Assembly (NCBI GenBank): GCA_003553305.1
Contig: PWEB01000241.1
Location: 1-7,850, forward strand
Direction: 5' to 3'
From: Syntrophomonadaceae bacterium
Lineage (GTDB): Bacteria; Bacillota; Dethiobacteria; DTU022
Length of the DNA stretch: 7,850 bases
A model generated the notes under the pieces. The model did no database searches, was not told the origin of the DNA, and saw nothing but the letters and a program-made list of their open reading frames with translations. A program made the translations under genes and the position numbers. Shown piece after piece: positions 1-6,501 of this stretch. The first letter of the stretch is position 1, and each line of letters starts with the position of its first letter.

Positions 1-263
1 AACAAAAAGTTGATTTTAAGCCTGCTCCAAGTTTTTGGAAACGGGCTGAAAGTATCTTTTCCGAAATCGGTTTGCTCGAAAACGGGTATCTAACCCGCCA
101 GTCAGGTCAGATAAATCATAACTGGCCGGAGTGCCTTGTTTCCTCTGCTACTTATCAAGCTACAAAAGAGCTGCGTGAAAACTGTGAGCAATTCCAGAAA
201 CTACTCCTTGAAGCCCCCCCTGAAGAGATCGCTTCCTGTTTTCAAAGTCTTGGCAGCGATTAA
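1..263 (+). CDS. recJ: C-terminal fragment of probable single-stranded-DNA exonuclease RecJ (partial, 5' end outside window)
   Basis: Reading from base 3, an open frame of 86 codons runs in from the window edge and stops at TAA 261-263, so this is the tail of a longer gene. The visible part has an FWKRAESIFSEIGLLE helix, then a short strand/turn, then SSATYQATKELRENCEQF and a hydrophobic/acidic final helix. This pattern (a 'late' helix, a Ser-x-x-Tyr element, then a helix ending in a leucine run and a PPEEIASCF-like cap) resembles the C-terminal domain of Firmicutes RecJ, a 5'-3' single-strand DNA exonuclease acting in recombination and mismatch repair. The catalytic DHH/DHHA1 domains would lie upstream and are not visible. 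Position just before rel supports the call, since recJ commonly precedes (apt-)rel in Clostridia. It could instead be the end of another protein; the call rests on a short weakly conserved region plus synteny. Confidence 0.55.
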   Translation, partial: QKVDFKPAPSFWKRAESIFSEIGLLENGYLTRQSGQINHNWPECLVSSATYQATKELRENCEQFQKLLLEAPPEEIASCFQSLGSD

Positions 264-317
264 AAATGGTACCCTGTAGAATTTAATGCCTTTTTCTAGT
301 ATTATAGTTAATAGGCT

Positions 318-323
318 TATACT
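318..323 (+). promoter_or_regulatory. Weak candidate -10 box for the rel operon
   Basis: TATACT at 318-323 differs from the TATAAT consensus by one base and lies 56 bases before the preferred rel start, in an AT-rich spacer following the recJ-like stop. No acceptable -35 hexamer sits 16-18 bases upstream (the region reads TTCTAG/TCTAGT), and there is no TG extension. No convincing hairpin terminator was seen between 264 and 317, so rel could also be read through from upstream. Confidence 0.2.
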
Positions 324-379
324 AATCCTAAACACATATTGCCCGGGGAATGATTGATTTGACTATAAAAGAGAATAAA

Positions 380-2554
380 ATGAATGAACTGAAACAAAGA
401 ATCCAGCGCTATTATCCAGACATGGAAGAGTGGGTGCTGGTGGAGAAAGCCTTTGATTTTTCTATGAAAGCTCATTCCGGACAGTTGCGCGAATCCGGGG
501 AGTCCTATGTTACCCATCCTCTCGGTGTAGCCCTGATCCTTACAGAGTTAGAGCTTGATCTGGTGACGATTATTGCAGGGCTTCTTCATGATGTAGTCGA
601 AGATACCTCAGTTACCCTTGATGATATCCATGATCAGTTTGGCGAAGAAGTTGCTTCCCTTGTAGATGGTGTCACCAAGTTGAGCAGGCTTGACTTTACC
701 TCTAAGGAAGAACAGCAAGCTGAAACTTTACGTAAAATGTTTATAGCTATGGCCCAGGATATTCGGGTAGTTTTAATTAAGCTGGCTGACCGGACCCATA
801 ACCTGAGGACTTTACGTTATTTAAATACCGATAAGCAAAAAGAAATCGCCCGGGAAACCCTTGAAATATATGCGCCCCTTGCTCACCGCCTGGGAATATA
901 TATGATCAAGTGGGAGCTCGAGGACCTTGCTTTCCGCTACATGCAGCCCGATGAGTATTTTCAACTGGTTGACAAATTGGCCAAGAAAAGACGTGAACGC
1001 GAAAACTTCATTAACCGGATTATCTGGATTTTACAGGATTATTTATCAGAAGCATCGATTGAAGCTGAAATCCAGGGACGTCCGAAGCATTTGTATAGCA
1101 TTTATAACAAAATGCAAAGTCAGGGCAAAGACTTAAGTGAAATTTATGATCTTACCGCGGTGCGCATCATAGTTGATAATGTAAAAGACTGCTACCATAC
1201 CCTGGGGATAGTGCACACTATTTGGAAACCGATTCCGGGCCGCTTTAAGGATTTTATAGCCATGCCCAAGCCAAACATGTACCAATCCCTGCATACCACC
1301 GTTTTCGCTGCTGAAAATGAGTTGGCTGAAATTCAGATCAGGACATGGGATATGCATCGTACCGCTGAATACGGTATTGCTGCTCACTGGCGCTATAAAG
1401 AAGAATCACCGCATGGTGAGGCCCCGGATGAAAAGCTGACCTGGCTGCGCCAGCTCCTGGAATGGCAGCATGATTACCGCGATGCACGTGATTTCATCAA
1501 GGATCTGAAAGGCGATCTTTTTACAGATGAGGTCTTTGTTTTTACTCCCAAAGGTGATGTTGTCGATCTGCCCGCCGGTTCGATCACCCTGGATTTTGCT
1601 TATAAGATTCACACTGATATCGGCAATCGCTGTACGGGAGCCCGGGTTAACGGGCGCCTGGTTTCGCTTGATTATCAATTGAATACCGGGGACATGGTTG
1701 AGGTGATCACCTCAAAGCAGGGCGCTCCAAGCAGGGACTGGTTAAAGCAGGTCAAAACTTCTCACGCAAAAAATAAAATCCGCAACTGGTTTAAAAAAGA
1801 GCGGCGCGAAGAAAATATTGAAAGAGGCCGCGAAATGCTTGAAAAAGAGATTAAAAGGATTAGTGCTGAACAACGAATCTCCCTTAAAAGCGATCTTTTA
1901 GAAGAAGTGGCCGGTTCATTTAATATTATGACGGTTGAGGATCTTTATGGTGCAGTTGGTTATGGAGGAGTGACTGTAAACCAGGTTATAAACCGGATGC
2001 GCGAAGAATATAAACGAAAGTACGGCGAAGAGGAGAAAGAGCATGCCCTGCCTGAACTTAAGCAGGTAAAAACTCCGAAACATTCCTCGATGGGAGTTTC
2101 AGTAGAAGGTTTAGATGGTTTGCTCGTCCGGATTGCCCGCTGCTGTAACCCTGTCCCGGGCGATGAAATTGTGGGTTTTATAACCCGCGGCCGTGGTGTC
2201 TCCGTCCATCGCCGTGATTGCCCGAACCTTGCGCAGAAGGATCTAGAAAAAGATCGCTTCCTTGCAGCATCATGGGAAGGGAAAGCCGAAACCGATCACC
2301 CGGTAGACATAGAGGTCTTCGCCGATGATCGCAAAAATTTGCTGGCCGATATTATGACCCTGGTCAATGAAAGCAGGGTTGACATTACAGCTGTTAATGC
2401 AAAAGCTGACAAGAACAATGTTGCCACAATCCATTTGACCATGGTAGTCAGAAATCAAGAACATCTTGAACAAATCATGAACAAGATAAAAAAAATCAAG
2501 GCAGTATTTGAAGTCCGCCGCTATATTTGCGGTTCTAACGGAGGATTAAAATGA
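380..2554 (+). CDS. rel: Bifunctional (p)ppGpp synthetase/hydrolase, Rel/SpoT family
   Basis: Cytosolic stringent-response enzyme: transfers pyrophosphate from ATP to GDP/GTP and also hydrolyses (p)ppGpp. Numbered from ATG 380 (724 aa, usual for the family), the HD hydrolase domain has THP (His46), HDVVED (70-75) and LADRTHN (135-141), so hydrolase residues are intact. The synthetase domain has [13 protein letters not shown] (233-245), [15 protein letters not shown] (288-291), MYQSLHTTV (300-308) and EIQIRT. RFKD is the RxKD form known from bifunctional Rel, whereas synthetase-only RelA has ExDD. A TGS domain follows (about 385-446), then the Cys/zinc-finger region [11 protein letters not shown] with Cys588, Cys589, His610 and Cys614, and a C-terminal ACT domain (about 641-714). 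ATG 380 is preferred: it gives the family N-terminus [14 protein letters not shown] and has AAAGAGA upstream. ATG 350 would add ten unrelated residues and has its purines directly against the codon. The gene overlaps dtd by four bases. Confidence 0.96.
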   Translation: MNELKQRIQRYYPDMEEWVLVEKAFDFSMKAHSGQLRESGESYVTHPLGVALILTELELDLVTIIAGLLHDVVEDTSVTLDDIHDQFGEEVASLVDGVTKLSRLDFTSKEEQQAETLRKMFIAMAQDIRVVLIKLADRTHNLRTLRYLNTDKQKEIARETLEIYAPLAHRLGIYMIKWELEDLAFRYMQPDEYFQLVDKLAKKRRERENFINRIIWILQDYLSEASIEAEIQGRPKHLYSIYNKMQSQGKDLSEIYDLTAVRIIVDNVKDCYHTLGIVHTIWKPIPGRFKDFIAMPKPNMYQSLHTTVFAAENELAEIQIRTWDMHRTAEYGIAAHWRYKEESPHGEAPDEKLTWLRQLLEWQHDYRDARDFIKDLKGDLFTDEVFVFTPKGDVVDLPAGSITLDFAYKIHTDIGNRCTGARVNGRLVSLDYQLNTGDMVEVITSKQGAPSRDWLKQVKTSHAKNKIRNWFKKERREENIERGREMLEKEIKRISAEQRISLKSDLLEEVAGSFNIMTVEDLYGAVGYGGVTVNQVINRMREEYKRKYGEEEKEHALPELKQVKTPKHSSMGVSVEGLDGLLVRIARCCNPVPGDEIVGFITRGRGVSVHRRDCPNLAQKDLEKDRFLAASWEGKAETDHPVDIEVFADDRKNLLADIMTLVNESRVDITAVNAKADKNNVATIHLTMVVRNQEHLEQIMNKIKKIKAVFEVRRYICGSNGGLK

Positions 2555-3000
2555 GAGCTGTAGTGCAGCGTGTGCAAGAAGCAAATGTGCAGGTAAATGA
2601 AGAAACTGTTGGTGAAATCGGCCCGGGACTGGTCGTTTTCCTTGGTGTTGGCCGTGAAGACAGCACTGCGGACAGCGAGTATATGGCCCCTAAAATAGCG
2701 GGTTTGCGAATTTTTGAAGATGAAGCCGGCCTGATGAATCTTTCAGTGCAGGAAAGTGGGGGAAAGGTCCTTTGTATATCCCAATTCACCTTGTATGGTG
2801 ACTGCCGCAAAGGGCGAAGGCCGGGATTTTCTGCAGCAGCGCCGCCGGAACAAGCTGAAGAATTATATAATGATTTTTGCAACCGCTTAAATAAGATCGG
2901 GCTTACCGTGGCTACGGGTCATTTTCGGGAAACAATGCGGATCAATGTTGATAACGACGGCCCGGTGACCATGCTGCTCGATAGTAAAAAGCAATTTTAA
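2551..3000 (+). CDS. dtd: D-aminoacyl-tRNA deacylase (Dtd)
   Basis: Cytosolic homodimeric enzyme that hydrolyses the ester bond of D-aminoacyl-tRNAs (and glycine wrongly placed on tRNA-Ala), keeping D-amino acids out of translation. The 149-residue product has the usual length and begins [15 protein letters not shown], a near-consensus Dtd N-terminus. The active-site motif SQFTLYGD is at 77-84, followed by [16 protein letters not shown]. The second signature, NDGPVT, is at 135-140 and contains the Gly-cisPro (137-138) that rejects L-aminoacyl substrates. One mild oddity is FRETM (125-129), where many family members have an FGADM-like segment. The start ATG overlaps the rel stop as ATGA. A clear GGAGG at 2540-2544 sits six bases upstream, inside the last rel codons, which points to translational coupling. 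Dtd after Rel is a common Firmicutes arrangement. Confidence 0.96.
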   Translation: MRAVVQRVQEANVQVNEETVGEIGPGLVVFLGVGREDSTADSEYMAPKIAGLRIFEDEAGLMNLSVQESGGKVLCISQFTLYGDCRKGRRPGFSAAAPPEQAEELYNDFCNRLNKIGLTVATGHFRETMRINVDNDGPVTMLLDSKKQF

Positions 3001-3024
3001 GGATTATTTGAGAGGAGATTGAAG

Positions 3025-6000
3025 ATGAACTACAAGGCACCACGTGGAACACGCGATATATTACCGGATGAAGCAAAGCAATGGCAATATCTCGAGTCTA
3101 GCTTTAAAAATTTTTGTGACCTTTATGGGTTTGGTGAAATTAGAACCCCAGCTTTTGAACAAACTGAACTGTTTGCCCGCAGCGTTGGTGAAGACAGTGA
3201 TATCGTTTCAAAAGAAATGTATAGTTTTAAAGATCGCAGCGGTCGTGATTTAACCCTGCGTCCGGAGTTGACTGCTGCTGTAGCCCGGGCCTATTTAGAA
3301 CATAATCTTGGTGAAAAGCCTCAGCCCACCAAATTATATTACAGCGGACCGATGTTTCGATACGATCGTCCCCAGGCAGGGCGCTACCGTCAATTTCACC
3401 AGTTTGGTCTGGAAATATTCGGAGCGCAGCACGCTGCTGCTGATGTTGAGATAATAAGCTTTTGCTATAATTTCTTCAAATCATTGCAGATTGAAAATCT
3501 TTCTATAGAATTAAACAGCGTAGGTTGTCCGGTATGCCGGCCGGACTTTCGCAAAAAGCTGATTCCTTTTCTGGAAAAGCTGGAAAGCGGCTTATGCAAG
3601 GATTGCAAAAAACGCTATAAAAACAATCCAATGCGTGTACTGGATTGTAAAGAAGAAAGCTGTCGCGCCCAGGTAGCAAATGCCCCGCGCATGATCGATC
3701 ATCTTTGTGAGGGTTGTGACGTAAGCTTTACCCGGGTTAAAGAGCTGCTTAAGAAATTGGATATACCTTTTAACCTGAATACTCATCTGGTGCGCGGGCT
3801 TGACTATTATACCCGCACCGCTTTTGAAATATCTGCCGGAGGGGCCGGTGCCCAGGCTTCACTCTGCGGCGGTGGCCGTTATGATCACTTAGTTGAGCAC
3901 CTCGGGGGACCGTATGTTCCAGGAGTGGGAGTTGCCTACGGGGTGGAAAGAATTCTTTTAGCAATGGACTGGAGTAAAAATCTGCCCAAGATCAGTCCTC
4001 CTGTCTATATTGCTACCGCCGGTAAGGATTTAGAAGGTGAAGCTCTTGCTTTAGCAGCTGATTTGCGTGAACAGGGTGTGGCTTCCGAAACAGATTTGCT
4101 GCAAAGAAGTCTTAAAGCTCAAATGAAATATTCCGGCCGACAGGGCTATAGTCAGGTCGTGATTATTGGTGAAGATGAAATAAAACAGGATATAGTGACC
4201 GTACGTAACATGGAAAATGGCGAACAGAGTGAAATGAGCAGGCAGGCTTTAGTGGATCGCTTCGCCTGTGACAATCAGAAAACAGGCTTGCCAGAAAAAA
4301 CTGCAACCATCCCCTCTCGTGCTGAAGTTGTGCTTCCTGATCAAAAAGGATCAGCAATTAAAACTCATTATTGTGGCGCTTTGTCCAAAGAACATGTTAA
4401 CCAGGAGGTTAAATTAACAGGATGGGTTAGTAAACGTCGCGATCATGGAGGGCTTATTTTTATTGACCTGCGTGATCGCAGCGGCATAATACAGTTGGTA
4501 TTTAATAAACAGCAGGGCTGCGAGCTCTTTAACCAGGCTGAAAGCCTGCGCAGTGAATACGTTATTGCCGTGGAAGGGGAGGTCCACCTTCGTTCAAAGG
4601 AAACTATAAATCCTTCTCTCCCCACCGGTGAAATTGAAGTCTGTATCAGCAGGATGGAGATATTAAATACGTCACAAACTCCGCCTTTTTACATTGAGGA
4701 TGGTATTAATGTTGATGAAAATTTACGTCTGCGTTACCGTTATCTTGACCTAAGGCGCCCCGAAATGCTTAAGAGGATGCAGCTGCGCCACCGGGCAGTT
4801 AAATTAGTTCGTGATTATCTTGATCAATACGATTTTCTGGAAATTGAAACTCCCATGCTGACCCGCAGTACTCCCGAGGGAGCAAGGGATTTCCTGGTCC
4901 CCAGCCGTATGCATAGCGGTTCATTTTATGCCATGCCCCAGTCACCCCAGTTATTCAAGCAGTTGCTCATGGTAAGCGGAATGGAGCGCTACTTTCAAAT
5001 AGTGCGCTGTTTCCGGGATGAAGACCTGCGAGCTGATCGTCAACCTGAATTTACACAGGTCGATATTGAAACTTCTTTTATGACTAAAGAAAGTCTTTTT
5101 GCTCTCACTGAAGGCCTGATGGCTTTGCTCTGGAAAGAGATTTTCGGTGTTGAAATTAAGAAACCTTTCCTGCAGATGCCTTACCGGGAGGCCATGGATC
5201 GTTTTGGTTCAGATAAGCCGGATCTGCGTTATGGAATGGAATTAATCGCTCTTGATGGACTTGCTCAAAAAAGTGAATTCAAAGTCTTTAAGGCAGCCCT
5301 TGAAAGCGGGGGAGCAGTCAAAGGGCTGCGTGTCCCAGGCGGAAAGGGTATGAGCCGAAAAGACCTGGATGATTTGACTTTGCAGGCCCGCCAGTTGGGA
5401 GCAAAAGGGCTGGCCTGGGCATATATTGAAGAAGATGGCTGGCGTTCACCGATTAGCAAGTTTTTTGATCAGTCTTTGATGGAGGAAATCAGCAGGAGAA
5501 TGGAGGCTGAAGAGGGTGATGTTTTACTATTTGTCGCCGACGATTGGGAAATTACCTGCCAGGTACTCGGAGCGTTGCGCACCCATTTTGCTCCTGCAGA
5601 TATATCTAAAGAACCGCATTTCCTCTGGGTGATCGATTTTCCCCTGTTTCACTATAATAAGGAGGAAAAGCGTTATGACTCAGATCACCACCCCTTTACG
5701 GCCCCCCGGGCAGAAGATATGCCCTTGCTGGACAGCGATCCTTTAGCGGTGCGTGCCCAGGCTTATGATCTGGTCCTTAACGGAGTGGAGATCGGAGGAG
5801 GCAGCAAGCGGATCCACGATACTTCCACCCAGAGCAAAATATTCAGCCTGCTCGGGCTGTCGGAAGCAGAAAGTAAAGAGAAGTTTGGCTTTTTACTGGA
5901 AGCGCTGTCTTATGGAGCTCCGCCGCATGGTGGAATAGCCCTTGGATTGGACCGCCTGATTGCCTTATTAAGTGGAGATGACTCGATCCGGCAGGTTATC

Positions 6001-6117
6001 CCGTTTCCGAAAACTGCTACCGGGAGCTGTCTGATGACTGGTGCCCCGGCTGCAGTGTCCGAAAAACAACTGGAAGAGTTAAAAATTGAGCTTCAGAAAA
6101 CGGTAGAGGAAGAGTAA
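3025..6117 (+). CDS. hisS-aspS: Histidyl-tRNA synthetase / aspartyl-tRNA synthetase fusion protein
   Basis: One frame of 1030 codons holds two complete class II synthetases, which charge tRNA-His and tRNA-Asp. Residues 1-414 are HisRS: MNYKAPRGTRDILP start, motif 1 near 41-85, motif 2 FRYDRPQAGRYRQFHQ from 111, the His-specific RGLDYYTRTAFE (257-268), GGGRYD (282-287), motif 3 GVGVAYGVERI (300-310), and an anticodon-binding domain from about 325. The insertion between motif 2 and RGLDYY has eight cysteines (168, 171, 191, 194, 208, 213, 228, 231). Residues 415-444 are a linker with no recognised domain. Residues 445-1030 are AspRS (586 aa): THYCG start, OB-fold with RRDHGG (His474), motif 1 FLEIETPMLTRSTPEGARDF (604-623), QSPQLFKQ (639-646), motif 2 FRDEDLRADRQPEFTQVDIE, a GAD domain (about 735-840), GVEIGGGSKRIHD, and motif 3 GGIALGLDRLIALLSG (969-984). 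Start ATG 3025 has AGGAG at 3013-3017 with a 7-base spacer; the TTG at 3019 sits against that RBS and is rejected. The gene lies 24 bases after dtd. Domain calls are certain; whether the cell makes one chain is inferred from the open frame. Confidence 0.93.
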   Translation: MNYKAPRGTRDILPDEAKQWQYLESSFKNFCDLYGFGEIRTPAFEQTELFARSVGEDSDIVSKEMYSFKDRSGRDLTLRPELTAAVARAYLEHNLGEKPQPTKLYYSGPMFRYDRPQAGRYRQFHQFGLEIFGAQHAAADVEIISFCYNFFKSLQIENLSIELNSVGCPVCRPDFRKKLIPFLEKLESGLCKDCKKRYKNNPMRVLDCKEESCRAQVANAPRMIDHLCEGCDVSFTRVKELLKKLDIPFNLNTHLVRGLDYYTRTAFEISAGGAGAQASLCGGGRYDHLVEHLGGPYVPGVGVAYGVERILLAMDWSKNLPKISPPVYIATAGKDLEGEALALAADLREQGVASETDLLQRSLKAQMKYSGRQGYSQVVIIGEDEIKQDIVTVRNMENGEQSEMSRQALVDRFACDNQKTGLPEKTATIPSRAEVVLPDQKGSAIKTHYCGALSKEHVNQEVKLTGWVSKRRDHGGLIFIDLRDRSGIIQLVFNKQQGCELFNQAESLRSEYVIAVEGEVHLRSKETINPSLPTGEIEVCISRMEILNTSQTPPFYIEDGINVDENLRLRYRYLDLRRPEMLKRMQLRHRAVKLVRDYLDQYDFLEIETPMLTRSTPEGARDFLVPSRMHSGSFYAMPQSPQLFKQLLMVSGMERYFQIVRCFRDEDLRADRQPEFTQVDIETSFMTKESLFALTEGLMALLWKEIFGVEIKKPFLQMPYREAMDRFGSDKPDLRYGMELIALDGLAQKSEFKVFKAALESGGAVKGLRVPGGKGMSRKDLDDLTLQARQLGAKGLAWAYIEEDGWRSPISKFFDQSLMEEISRRMEAEEGDVLLFVADDWEITCQVLGALRTHFAPADISKEPHFLWVIDFPLFHYNKEEKRYDSDHHPFTAPRAEDMPLLDSDPLAVRAQAYDLVLNGVEIGGGSKRIHDTSTQSKIFSLLGLSEAESKEKFGFLLEALSYGAPPHGGIALGLDRLIALLSGDDSIRQVIPFPKTATGSCLMTGAPAAVSEKQLEELKIELQKTVEEE
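4267..4356 (+). other. Interdomain linker between the HisRS and AspRS halves
   Basis: Thirty codons separate the last HisRS-like residues (ALVDRFA) from the first AspRS-like residues (KTHYCG). The linker is rich in Lys, Glu, Thr, Pro and Ala, lacks a long hydrophobic run, and reads as a flexible tether. It contains no in-frame ATG. The non-ATG candidates GTG 4330 and TTG 4288 have no convincing ribosome binding site. A TGA occurs out of frame at 4269-4271, directly after the HisRS end. Confidence 0.8.
4346..4359 (+). promoter_or_regulatory. Internal Shine-Dalgarno-like AAGGA followed by ATT at the AspRS boundary
   Basis: AAGGA (4346-4350) is followed by six bases and then ATT AAA ACT CAT TAT, the codons for IKTHY, exactly where separate AspRS proteins begin (usually M..KTHYCG). 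If ATT were ATG this would be a normal aspS start. It may be a leftover of the former start, or a weak AUU initiation site like that of infC giving some free AspRS. The match is short and could be chance. Confidence 0.3.
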
Positions 6118-6191
6118 ATAGCTGTATCACCCCTGGCCACTGTTTTGCCTTATCTAAAGGGTTTATGAAGGTGTTTAATCTTAAAGGTCTA

Positions 6192-6220
6192 TTGCCAGTC
6201 TTGTTTTTTTGTGCTATGAT
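6192..6220 (+). promoter_or_regulatory. Housekeeping-sigma promoter for the 6S-like RNA
   Basis: TTGCCA (6192-6197) and TATGAT (6215-6220) are spaced by exactly 17 bases, with TG at 6212-6213 forming an extended -10. This is the best sigma-A-type promoter in the window. It predicts transcription starting near 6227-6229, about 27 bases before the closing stem of the RNA candidate. No protein gene starts sensibly from it, as the next CDS follows a U-tract terminator. Confidence 0.7.
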
Positions 6221-6227
6221 CTTGTTG

Positions 6228-6431
6228 AAAATAGTAAGTTAATTATAGGTATGACCCTGCTGTGTTCGTGAACCAATTAAGTTTTGAGCCAACACTGATC
6301 GAATGGGAGCCCGGACTTCAGCTGCAGCGCAGCCGCCTTTGTAGAGAGGACCTGCAAAACAGCTGAGAGGGCACCCACCTGAGGAAAGATAAGTTCAAAA
6401 CCAACGGCGAGCGGCACGGCGGGGTTTTTTT
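6228..6431 (+). ncRNA. ssrS: 6S RNA (RNA polymerase-binding regulatory RNA), 6S-1 type
   Basis: About 200 bases, the usual 6S size, between a strong promoter and a T7 tract. CCCTGCTGTG (6255-6264) pairs fully, with G-U wobbles, with CACGGCGGGG (6415-6424) as a closing stem. Further in, TGGGAGCCC (6304-6312) pairs with GGGCACCCA (6369-6377) with one A-A mismatch, and TCAGCTG (6318-6324) pairs with CAGCTGA (6360-6366). The two arms between these stems stay largely unpaired, giving the long hairpin with a central bubble that mimics an open promoter. The 5' bubble arm contains AAGTTTTGAGCCAAC (6279-6293). Its complement, GTTGGCTCAAAACTT, closely resembles the product RNA made from B. subtilis 6S-1 as I remember it. 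B. subtilis 6S-1 also lies just downstream of aspS. The 5' end is set from the promoter and may be processed. I saw no sequence resembling an M-box or T-box here. Identification is by pattern and memory, not by a covariance search. Confidence 0.82.
6415..6431 (+). terminator. U-tract terminator at the 3' end of the 6S-like RNA
   Basis: The 3' strand of the closing stem ends in GGGG and is followed at once by seven T (6425-6431), with a second T7 at 6435-6441. The pairing partner is the distant 5' strand at 6255-6264, because no strong local hairpin is visible. It should end the small RNA and separate it from mgtE, though some read-through is possible. Confidence 0.6.
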
Positions 6432-6444
6432 ATGTTTTTTTGCG

Positions 6445-6453
6445 TGCTATAAT
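6445..6453 (+). promoter_or_regulatory. Extended -10 promoter for mgtE
   Basis: TGC TATAAT (6445-6453) is a perfect -10 box with the TG extension. The -35 position falls in the T tract of the 6S terminator (TTTTTT, 6425-6430, 17-base spacing), a poor match apart from its leading T's. Start of transcription is expected near 6459-6461, leaving a leader of only about 42 bases before the preferred mgtE start, too short for a magnesium riboswitch. Confidence 0.6.
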
Positions 6454-6501
6454 AAATTTGTTTGAGTCCATGTGAACAGCTTAATTAAGGGGGTGAGAGC
6501 T

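Noticed and set aside
350..379. ATG 350 as the rel start
   Set aside because: Its purine run abuts the ATG with almost no spacer, and the ten added residues do not match the family N-terminus. ATG 380 does match.
2535..2882. Reverse-strand open frames over dtd, rel and mgtE
   Set aside because: They lie opposite well-conserved genes and have no recognisable domains, so they are frame shadows.
3001..3024. T-box or separate promoter for hisS
   Set aside because: The gap after dtd is only 24 bases and holds just the RBS, so the synthetase gene must be read from upstream or from inside the preceding genes.
6118..6191. Intrinsic terminator after the AspRS stop
   Set aside because: No hairpin with a following T tract was found. 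The GGCCACTGTTTTGCC segment pairs too weakly, so how the operon ends is unresolved.
6165..6242. A 25-codon hydrophobic ORF (MKVFNLKGLLPVLFFCAMIL...) with AAAGG four bases upstream
   Set aside because: It completely overlaps the strong TTGCCA-N17-TATGAT promoter of the 6S-like RNA, and its hydrophobicity comes from a T-rich promoter stretch. The RBS spacing is short. Probably chance; ribosome profiling could reopen it.
6228..6431. M-box, T-box or other riboswitch for mgtE
   Set aside because: The structured region ends in a terminator before the mgtE promoter, and I could not find M-box core sequence or the T-box TGGNACCGCG-type element. Structure and position fit 6S RNA better.
6472..6501. 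GTG 6472 as the mgtE start
   Set aside because: It has no ribosome binding site of its own and would place the excellent GGGGGTGA site inside the coding region. That site serves TTG 6502.
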